From Burkholderiaceae bacterium (lineage in GTDB: Bacteria; Pseudomonadota; Gammaproteobacteria; Burkholderiales; Burkholderiaceae), in contig CANHLB010000008.1 of the NCBI GenBank assembly GCA_947461335.1, positions 1 through 20,445 on the forward strand: DNA of 20,445 nucleotides. The letters run 5' to 3'. The translations under genes and the position numbers were made by a program. Under the pieces are notes generated by a model, which worked only from the letters and a program-made list of their open reading frames with translations, was not told the origin of the DNA and ran no database searches. This document shows positions 1 through 5,676 of the stretch, piece after piece. Each line of letters begins with the position of its first letter. Within the stretch, counting starts at the first letter, position 1.

Positions 1-64
1 AATGGTCATCTCAATAAACCCTATAAAGATCACAAAAACTAATTCTACAATTGAGCCCATGCAA

Positions 65-91
65 ATGAAAAAACCACCCGAAGGTGGTTTT
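65..91 (-). terminator. Rho-independent terminator after tRNA-Phe
   Basis: Read on the minus strand, an 8-bp perfect stem (AAACCACC/GGTGGTTT) closes a TTCG tetraloop and runs into a T-rich tail, starting 10 bases after the encoded CCA end of the tRNA. This is a textbook intrinsic terminator for the tRNA transcript. The stem sequence is symmetrical, but the T tract that follows it is clear only on the minus strand. Confidence 0.85.
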
Positions 92-100
92 AGTGTTTCT

Positions 101-176
101 TGGTGGCCCGGGGCGGAATCGAACCACCGACACAAGGATTTTCAATCCTCTGCTCTACCGACTGAGCTACCAGGCC
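101..176 (-). tRNA. tRNA-Phe (GAA)
   Basis: The 76-nt minus-strand sequence folds as a complete cloverleaf. The acceptor stem pairs GGCCTGG with CCGGGCC (one G-T wobble), and the discriminator A and the CCA end are encoded. The anticodon stem AGGAT/ATCCT holds the loop with anticodon GAA. The T arm is GGTGG/CCGCC around loop TTCGATT. All standard features are present, so this copy should be functional. A -10 box lies 10 bases upstream and a terminator lies just downstream, so it is probably a single-gene transcription unit. A decayed second copy lies at 2548-2654. Confidence 0.97.
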
Positions 177-186
177 AAGAGGGAAG

Positions 187-192
187 ATTATA
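187..192 (-). promoter_or_regulatory. -10 box of tRNA-Phe promoter
   Basis: A perfect TATAAT on the minus strand ends 10 bases before the first base of the tRNA, which is the expected distance for a tRNA with a leader of only a few bases. No good -35 hexamer is visible about 17 bases further upstream. The same box at the same spacing is kept in front of the pseudo-tRNA at 2548-2654, which supports it being the real promoter element. Confidence 0.6.
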
Positions 193-571
193 GCGGAAGT
201 GTTTTTAGGCCTCATAAATGTGTGTGACTGTACTGTATAGCCTTGTATTTAGTGAATTCTTCGGCAGTTAAGGATGTTTGATCCTGTTTGACGGTACTCG
301 GCTTTTTCTGCTTGCGCAAACACAGCTATCTGTAAGCTTGGCTTTCAGTGGCTAAGCATTTGGCCCAAGCAAAGAAAATAGTAATAATCTTTGGTGGAGT
401 TAATGTATTTATTAAATCTGTGGGATAAAGACGATGAATTTAAGCAATCACCTCAAATCCTTACTGCAAGCTTAAAAAAGGGGCTCCCTTATGTGAAGTT
501 GTTTGGCACCGCAAACACTTTGTGTGTAGACAGGCTTTGAGGAGCTGTAGCGTCGCTTTGAACGCGACACG
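193..571. other. Intergenic stretch, largely without recognised features
   Basis: This stretch lies between tRNA-Phe and the terminator of the lipoprotein gene. I see no RNA gene or recognised protein in it, apart from one possible 45-residue plus-strand frame at 403-540 that is listed separately. A short inverted repeat (GTCGC/GCGAC) around 553-568 sits just beyond the lipoprotein terminator. With the tRNA-Phe repeats on both sides, this DNA may belong to the inserted or duplicated segment. Confidence 0.4.
403..540 (+). CDS. Possible small protein (45 aa) or gene remnant
   Basis: An ATG frame of 45 codons starts MYLLNLWDKDDEFKQS and ends TANTLCVDRL before TGA at 538-540. It is preceded by a GGTGGAG ribosome-site-like sequence, although the gap to the ATG is short (3 bases after GGAG). 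A possible promoter TTGGCC-N16-TAATAA lies at 360-387. I do not recognise the product. It has no signal peptide or membrane segment, is mildly charged, and ends just before the convergent terminator of the lipoprotein gene. It could equally be the start of a longer gene cut off by rearrangement, or a chance frame. Confidence 0.25.
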   Translation: MYLLNLWDKDDEFKQSPQILTASLKKGLPYVKLFGTANTLCVDRL

Positions 572-599
572 AAAAAAAGCCCCCAAACAATGGGGGCTT
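572..599 (-). terminator. Rho-independent terminator of lipoprotein gene
   Basis: On the minus strand, an 8-bp perfect GC-rich stem (AAGCCCCC/GGGGGCTT) with a 7-base loop is followed by seven T residues (A572-A578 on the plus strand). It lies 25 bases past the stop codon of the lipoprotein gene at 624-2408. The T tract gives the direction clearly. Confidence 0.92.
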
Positions 600-623
600 A
601 TATATTGCTGATAACTAAAGTCC

Positions 624-2408
624 TTACTGCGTTGGTGCAGCTCCATTCACGACAGAATTTGGCACTGCTACGCCCGACTTAAACTTAATAATGTTTTGAA
701 AGCCTGTTGGAGTTAACTGTGCAGTTACAACGCTTGGTGGCGTAGTGCTGTTGTCATTTATTTTGAAATAAAGTCTATCAGCCGTTGAAGCACTATATTC
801 GCCATAAACAAAGTATTGCGAACCATTGAGGGGTGCGAGTGAAATTGGTGTGACGACACCGGTTGCAAGATCGTATCCCAAGGCAATCTTGGATGCCAAC
901 GGACAACCAAGAGTTAACTGACAAGAGCCGCCAGCCTCTTTCCAATATGCGAAATTTTGCATATAGACAGTATTGGCAGATCTAATAGTTTGGATTGAAA
1001 TATTCCCAACAGTTAATTCAGTGCTAGCGCCTGTATATACAACCTGAGATGTGCCGCAAACCCCCTGTGTCAATGGGCGAGTATATTTAGTAACTGTATA
1101 GGCTGTTGAGGAAGTGGCTTGCCATAACAGCGTGAATAAATTACCGCTTGAGTCTGGGGTTACATCATTTGACAAAGAGTTTGCACCCAGGCCATTCCCA
1201 AGATTTGAGCCACCATAGTTCGTAAGAGATAAAACTCCGGCTGAAGAGACATTGCCTCGAATCAATAGGGTGCTAGTACCACAGCTTAATGTACTGGCAT
1301 TAGTGTTCACATTGAGAAAGAATGAGTGCGTTGTCGCAGAAGCTGCTGGATCAGAAAATGCGTCATTGTTATAGTGAGCCTCTGTTGCACCCCCATTTAA
1401 AGGGGCTACGAAAGCACCTAATGGAGAGTTGCTCATATCAATTGAATACCCATCCGTAGGAGTTGTAACCGTTTGATTGATTAAGGCCTTAACCGCTTGA
1501 GTAGGGTCAGCTAATGCGGGATTTGCTACAACATAATAAGTTTGAACAATACCAATATTTGGCACAACGTTGGCATTTCCTGTCAAATTGAACTGCGTAA
1601 ACATTAAGTCGCCGTTTTCCATCGGATAGTAAGGGGCCCAAAAGGGGTCTTGGCTGTTAAGTCGTGTACAGTCAACGCCGCTACATACTCCGTAACTTGC
1701 ATATGGCACGCTAACGGTTGGCGTGGTGCCCGTAAAGTCTATCCTTGCAAACCCAGTGTACTGAGGACTTGCGCTTGATTTTGTATAAAAACCTGCGAAA
1801 AAATATTTGCCATTGAGTGTGAGCTGACCAGGTTTTTGACCATTTGAAGGATCTAAGTAAAAAACAGGGGTGCCAACACTGGCCCTATTTGGCAATGACA
1901 ATCTTAGGCAAGTTGTGGCTCCAGAACTTTTCGCAATAACGACTAAATCGCAAGTATTTCCGCTTGAGTCCGTAACACCGCTAGCCTGTAAAACAAGGTG
2001 TTTACCAGCATCCTGAATTTGACTCACACAAGCAGGGGTAGTTTTTGAAGTTGATAAGCCAATCAAGCTCCATTGCTGCTTATTACTAGTTCCATTTAAA
2101 CCACTTGATGAACAAGACGAAATAGACTGGGCTGTAGCCGTAGATATAAAAAAGTTATTGAGTTTTGCCAGAATAGTTTTTAATGATGCCCCAAATGCAA
2201 TTGTTGTGCTTCCACTCAAATCTGCAGCATTGCCTGCTGTCAATTGATATCCGGTTAAATCCCCAACAGAAGCTGTGAGCTGTGTGGATTCTGCAGTCGA
2301 TGTACCACCACTGCTAGCACTTGAGCCACCACCACCGCCACCGCCACAACCAGCTAATGCAAAAATGGTAAAAATTATTGCTATGAATAGCGATGATTTG
2401 ATTTGCAT
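624..2408 (-). CDS. Putative lipoprotein of unknown function
   Basis: This 594-residue protein starts with a lipoprotein signal: basic residue K4, a hydrophobic stretch at 7-19 and the lipobox LAGC with the lipidated Cys at 21. A run of glycines and a Ser/Gly/Thr-rich linker (about 22-40) follow. The body is rich in Ser, Thr, Gly and Asn and contains at least ten further cysteines, some closely spaced, as in exported disulphide-bonded proteins. No catalytic motif or known domain is recognisable; a beta-rich surface protein is a guess. The start is supported by AAGGGG 8 bases before the ATG. The gene stands alone, with its own terminator and inverted repeats in front of it. It lies between an intact and a broken tRNA-Phe, so it may be an acquired or variable segment. 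Confidence 0.85.
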   Translation of the reverse strand: MQIKSSLFIAIIFTIFALAGCGGGGGGGSSASSGGTSTAESTQLTASVGDLTGYQLTAGNAADLSGSTTIAFGASLKTILAKLNNFFISTATAQSISSCSSSGLNGTSNKQQWSLIGLSTSKTTPACVSQIQDAGKHLVLQASGVTDSSGNTCDLVVIAKSSGATTCLRLSLPNRASVGTPVFYLDPSNGQKPGQLTLNGKYFFAGFYTKSSASPQYTGFARIDFTGTTPTVSVPYASYGVCSGVDCTRLNSQDPFWAPYYPMENGDLMFTQFNLTGNANVVPNIGIVQTYYVVANPALADPTQAVKALINQTVTTPTDGYSIDMSNSPLGAFVAPLNGGATEAHYNNDAFSDPAASATTHSFFLNVNTNASTLSCGTSTLLIRGNVSSAGVLSLTNYGGSNLGNGLGANSLSNDVTPDSSGNLFTLLWQATSSTAYTVTKYTRPLTQGVCGTSQVVYTGASTELTVGNISIQTIRSANTVYMQNFAYWKEAGGSCQLTLGCPLASKIALGYDLATGVVTPISLAPLNGSQYFVYGEYSASTADRLYFKINDNSTTPPSVVTAQLTPTGFQNIIKFKSGVAVPNSVVNGAAPTQ

Positions 2409-2418
2409 ATTTAGAACC

Positions 2419-2443
2419 CCTTAAGTAATTAAAGTCTTTAAGG
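2419..2443 (-). promoter_or_regulatory. Possible hairpin masking the ribosome site of the lipoprotein gene
   Basis: CCTTAA at 2419-2424 and TTAAGG at 2438-2443 form an inverted repeat. In the minus-strand transcript its downstream arm includes part of the AAGGGG ribosome site. Pairing would partly hide that site. The stem is only 6 bp and AT-rich, so this is weak. Confidence 0.25.
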
Positions 2444-2450
2444 TATGCTA

Positions 2451-2480
2451 CTACTAATTTTTATAATTAACAATTAGTAG
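2451..2480. promoter_or_regulatory. 9-bp perfect inverted repeat upstream of the lipoprotein gene
   Basis: CTACTAATT (2451-2459) and AATTAGTAG (2472-2480) are exact reverse complements separated by 12 AT-rich bases. The repeat lies 43-72 bases before the lipoprotein start codon, where a promoter or operator is expected. The spacer contains TATAAA on the minus strand, a possible -10 element, with no convincing -35. A repressor site is an inference from position and symmetry. Confidence 0.4.
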
Positions 2481-2547
2481 AAAATATGGGTTGGGTGTGA
2501 CACTATCGATGCCAATTTAGAAATACCGTAAGCAATGAATTCAGTGT

Positions 2548-2654
2548 TGGTGGGGCAGTGGGGCGCAACCAGCTAAGACCCAATGAGTAGAGGACTCTTA
2601 ATCCTCTATCCTACGTTTTCAATCCTCTGCTCTACCCGACTGAGCTACTAGGCC
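2548..2654 (-). pseudogene. Decayed tRNA-Phe copy with insertion at the anticodon loop
   Basis: On the minus strand the first ~40 bases match the intact tRNA-Phe, from GGCCT through the D arm to the anticodon sequence GATTGAAAA, with one substitution in the acceptor stem and one extra G in the D loop. After the anticodon loop the match breaks: about 31 extra bases are present, including a second anticodon-arm-like hairpin (GAGGA, loop TTAAGAG, TCCTC). The T arm is destroyed. The 3' end still reads CCCCACCA, and the flank after it (AACACT) resembles the flank of the intact gene. A TATAAT box at 2665-2670 has the same 10-base spacing as at the intact gene. It therefore looks like a full-length duplicate that decayed, not a half-tRNA att site. 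Confidence 0.65.
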
Positions 2655-2686
2655 AAGACATGAAATTATAAATGGTCTAACCGCAT

Positions 2687-4891
2687 CTAATCGCAGCCGC
2701 TCATAGCCTTAGTTCGGGCGGCATGCAATTTTTTGTAGCTGTTAAGCATGCGGTGGTGCCTATCGAGACCTTCAAGCTCTATGCTTGTTGGGGTCAACCC
2801 GTGAAATCTGACACTACCATCTACTGAGCCTATTACCGCGTCCATCCTCTCATTGCCAAACATCCGGCGCAAATTGATGATGTAGTCATCGAGCCCCAAA
2901 TCACTATCCAGAGAAATCTCCAGCACTGTGTTTAAAGCTTGATAAAACAATCTACGCTCAATGGTGTTGTCGTTGTATTGAAGAAAGGCCTCCACTAACA
3001 CCTGTGCATCCTCAAGCTGCCCCAATGCCAAATGAATTAATAGTTTTAGCTCTAGAACTGTTAGCTGCCCCCACGGGGTGTTCTCATCAAACTCGACCCC
3101 AATCAAGGTAGCAATATCGCCATACTCATCGAGCTCATTATTTTCTAGGCTTTCAAGTAACTTACCTAAACTTACTTGGTCTAGATGATGCAAATTCAAA
3201 ATATCTTTTCTAAACAACAAGGCCTTATTGGTGTTATCCCAAATCAGATCCTCGATCGGATAAATCTCAGAGTAGCTAGGCACTAAGATCCTACATGCAA
3301 TCGCACCTAGTTCGTCATATACCGCAACGTAAGCTTCTTTACCCATCGTCTTGAGAATGCCAAATAAAGTTTCAGCCTCTTCTTCGTTAGAGTTTTCGCT
3401 ACGGCTAGAGAAGTCCCACTCAACAAAATCAAAATCTGATTTTGCACTGAAGAAGCGCCACGAAACAATACCACTGGAATCAATAAAGTGTTCAACAAAA
3501 TTATTTGGCTCGGTCACTGCTTCGCTTGCAAACGTGGGCGGGGGCAAGTCATTAAGACCCTCTAAACTTCTCCCTTGGAGCAATTCTGTCAAACTGCGCT
3601 CCAGCGCCACTTCCTGACTTGGGTGTGCGCCAAACGAAGCAAACACACCCCCTGTCCGAGGGTTCATTAAGGTGACGCACATAACAGGATAGATCCCGCC
3701 TAAGGAAGCATCCTTAACCAATACTGGATAACCTTGCTCCTCTAGCCCTCGAATGCCTGCCAGAATGCTGGGATATTTTGCGAGCACTTCCTGAGGCACG
3801 TCTGGCAGAGCAATTTCGCCTTCCAGTATTTCTCGTTTTACTGCGCGCTCAAAAATTTCTGATAAACACTGCACCTGGGCCTCGGCCAGCGTATTGCCAG
3901 CACTCATGCCATTACTAACATAAAGATTTTCAATCAAGTTAGACGGAAAATAAATCACTTCGCCGTCAGACTGTCGCACATACGGCAATGAACAGATTCC
4001 GCGCTCAACATTGCCAGAGTTGGTATCAATCAAATGTGAGGCATGTAATTCGCCATCGGAATTAAAAATGTTTAAGCAGTACTCGTCCAGAATTTCTGTT
4101 GGCAGTGCATCATTAGCGCCTGGCTTAAACCAGCGCTCATTTGGGTAATGCACAAATTCTGCGTTAGCAATGTCTTCGCCCCAGAATGCACCTGCGTAAA
4201 AATGGTTATTACTCAGCCGCTCAATATATTCTCCTAAAGCGGATGCCAGCGCACTTTCTTTGGTTGATCCTTTACCATTGGTAAAGCACATTGGCGAGTG
4301 CGCATCACGGATATGCAAGGACCATACATTAGGAATAATGTTGCGCCATGAGGCGATTTCAATTTTTACCCCCAGGTTTGCTAAGACCGCAGTCATATTG
4401 GCAATCGTTTGCTCAAGTGGCAGATCTTTACCAGCGATATAGGTACTGGCATTCAAAGTCGGGCTTAAGCTCAATAAAGCCTGAGCGTCTTCGTCTAAAT
4501 TCTTTACCTCTTCAATCACAAACTCCGGTCCAGCCTGCACTACTTTTTTCACTGAACAACGTTCAATAGAGCGCAAAATACCTTTGCGGTCACTTGCAGA
4601 AATGTCTTCTGGTAATTCAACCTGAATCTTGAAGATCTGTTGATACCGGTTTTCAGGATCAACAATATTATTCTGTGAGAGACGAATATTTTCAGTAGAT
4701 ATATTGCGAGTGTCGCAATACAACTTCACAAAATAAGCTGCACATAAAGCTGATGAAGCTAAAAAATAATCAAAGGGGCCGGGAGCTGAGCTATCGCCCT
4801 TATATCGAATGGGTTGGTCAGCAATTACTGTGAAGTCATCGAACTTAGCCTCAAGACGAAGCTTGTCGAGAAAGTTGACCTTAATTTCCAT
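2687..4891 (-). CDS. ycaO: OsmC-YcaO fusion protein
   Basis: This 734-residue protein has three parts. Residues ~1-130 are an OsmC-like domain with both family cysteines, C50 (after GPFDYFLASSAL) and C112. Residues ~150-560 are a YcaO domain with the ATP-binding motifs SxxxExxER (S217, E221, E224, R225) and ExxxQxxxExxE (E337, Q341, E345, E348). The C-terminal ~150 residues are helical and TPR-like, as in E. coli YcaO. YcaO proteins use ATP to activate backbone amides; E. coli YcaO is linked to RimO-dependent methylthiolation of ribosomal protein S12, while others modify RiPP peptides. No precursor peptide or RiPP partner gene is nearby, so a housekeeping role fits better. The start is uncertain: only GGA, 9 bases upstream, serves as ribosome site. 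The stop codon lies 32 bases before the pseudo-tRNA. Confidence 0.88.
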   Translation of the reverse strand: MEIKVNFLDKLRLEAKFDDFTVIADQPIRYKGDSSAPGPFDYFLASSALCAAYFVKLYCDTRNISTENIRLSQNNIVDPENRYQQIFKIQVELPEDISASDRKGILRSIERCSVKKVVQAGPEFVIEEVKNLDEDAQALLSLSPTLNASTYIAGKDLPLEQTIANMTAVLANLGVKIEIASWRNIIPNVWSLHIRDAHSPMCFTNGKGSTKESALASALGEYIERLSNNHFYAGAFWGEDIANAEFVHYPNERWFKPGANDALPTEILDEYCLNIFNSDGELHASHLIDTNSGNVERGICSLPYVRQSDGEVIYFPSNLIENLYVSNGMSAGNTLAEAQVQCLSEIFERAVKREILEGEIALPDVPQEVLAKYPSILAGIRGLEEQGYPVLVKDASLGGIYPVMCVTLMNPRTGGVFASFGAHPSQEVALERSLTELLQGRSLEGLNDLPPPTFASEAVTEPNNFVEHFIDSSGIVSWRFFSAKSDFDFVEWDFSSRSENSNEEEAETLFGILKTMGKEAYVAVYDELGAIACRILVPSYSEIYPIEDLIWDNTNKALLFRKDILNLHHLDQVSLGKLLESLENNELDEYGDIATLIGVEFDENTPWGQLTVLELKLLIHLALGQLEDAQVLVEAFLQYNDNTIERRLFYQALNTVLEISLDSDLGLDDYIINLRRMFGNERMDAVIGSVDGSVRFHGLTPTSIELEGLDRHHRMLNSYKKLHAARTKAMSGCD

Positions 4892-4892
4892 G

Positions 4893-4939
4893 GGAATAAT
4901 TCCGAAAATGTTGTGGGCGCTATCAGCTGCCTTAACGCC
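4893..4939 (-). promoter_or_regulatory. Palindrome and hairpin in the ycaO leader
   Basis: The perfect 11-base palindrome GGAATAATTCC (4893-4903) covers the only ribosome-site candidate of ycaO and almost touches its ATG. A second inverted repeat, GGCGCTA (4916-4922) with TAACGCC (4933-4939), forms a 7-bp stem just upstream. Both may affect translation or be operator sites; nothing in the sequence shows which. A weak TATATA -10 candidate lies further upstream, near 4944-4949. Confidence 0.25.
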
Positions 4940-4990
4940 GCTACTATATAACTCAAAGGTACATTTAAAAAAGCTAATGCAAAATAAGGT

Positions 4991-5674
4991 CTATTGCTCG
5001 CTCTTATTTCGAGATGTATCGATTCCCAAGGCTTTTAACTTGCGGTACAAGTGTGTTCTCTCTAGCCCTGTGTACTCTGAGATCTTGGTCATGCTGCCGC
5101 CCATAATTTGCATTTGATGCTCAAAGTAGGCTTTTTCAAACAAGTCTCTTGCCTCTCTAAGAGGAAGATCAAAATAGGTTTTTGCAATACCGCTAATGAA
5201 CTCACCCTCGACGACCGCCGCGACTGACTCGTTTGAAGTTGGCTTAGAAGGGGTTCCTGCGTTTGTATTTGGCTGTAAGGCCTTTTCTTCTAATGGCTCA
5301 ACGTATTTAGGAGAACTTTCTAGCGCTTTATTAACCGTCTTTAAAAGTTTTTGTAATGCAATGGGTTTTTCGAGAAAGTTTAAGGCGCCAATACGCGTAG
5401 CTTCAACAGCAGTATCAATGGTTGCGTGTCCAGACATCATGACTACTGGCATAGTGAGTTGACCCGTTTTAGACCACTCTTTAAGCAAAGTAATCCCGTC
5501 AGTTTCTGGCATCCAAATATCTAGTAAGACAAGATCTGGGCGCATTTGTTCACGTATTGTGCGAGCCTGTACCGCGCTCTCTGCTGAGTAAACAGTATGG
5601 CCCTCATCGCTCAGAATCTCATTGAGAAGCTCACGAATTCCCATCTCATCATCAACAACCAAAATACTAGCCAT
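4991..5674 (-). CDS. NtrX-like response regulator lacking the AAA+ domain
   Basis: This 227-residue response regulator has an N-terminal receiver domain (~1-120) with the acidic pair D8/D9, phospho-acceptor D52, S81 and K103. A polar Pro/Thr/Ser/Asn-rich linker (~121-158) leads to a C-terminal Fis-type helix-turn-helix (~170-217, ending in ERTHLYRKLKALGI). NtrX and other NtrC-family regulators carry a sigma-54-activating AAA+ ATPase of ~230 residues between these domains; it is absent here, so direct sigma-54 activation is not expected. The layout resembles the RegA/ActR/PrrA type. The start codon lies 2 bases after the stop of the kinase gene, with AGAGG inside the kinase coding end, so the two are co-translated partners. 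The target genes are unknown. Confidence 0.9.
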   Translation of the reverse strand: MASILVVDDEMGIRELLNEILSDEGHTVYSAESAVQARTIREQMRPDLVLLDIWMPETDGITLLKEWSKTGQLTMPVVMMSGHATIDTAVEATRIGALNFLEKPIALQKLLKTVNKALESSPKYVEPLEEKALQPNTNAGTPSKPTSNESVAAVVEGEFISGIAKTYFDLPLREARDLFEKAYFEHQMQIMGGSMTKISEYTGLERTHLYRKLKALGIDTSRNKSEQ

Positions 5675-5676
5675 GC

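Noticed and set aside
461..646. A 61-codon minus-strand open frame at the end of the lipoprotein gene
   Set aside because: It begins inside the lipoprotein coding end and runs straight through the strong terminator at 572-599. Nothing in its composition suggests a protein.
2300..2350. Gly-codon repeat in the lipoprotein as a phase-variation tract
   Set aside because: The repeats are mixed GGT/GGC codons in threes. Slippage would change glycine number but not the frame, so on/off switching is not expected.
2577..2615. A plus-strand tRNA-Lys(CUU)-like piece (D-arm-like AGCTAAG and a GAGGA-CTCTTAA-TCCTC arm)
   Set aside because: The anticodon arm and some D-arm letters fit, but no acceptor stem or T arm can be formed on this strand. 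The DNA on its right is the minus-strand tRNA-Phe 5' half.
624..2670. tRNA-targeted integrative element with att half-sites
   Set aside because: No integrase or mobility gene is present. The second tRNA copy retains 5' flank, CCA end and 3' flank, so it is a decayed full duplicate, not the half-tRNA repeat left by an integrase.
2687..4891. A RiPP (thiazole/oxazole-modified peptide) cluster around YcaO
   Set aside because: No precursor peptide, flavin dehydrogenase, cyclodehydratase partner, protease or exporter gene lies nearby. The neighbours are a tRNA remnant and a two-component system.
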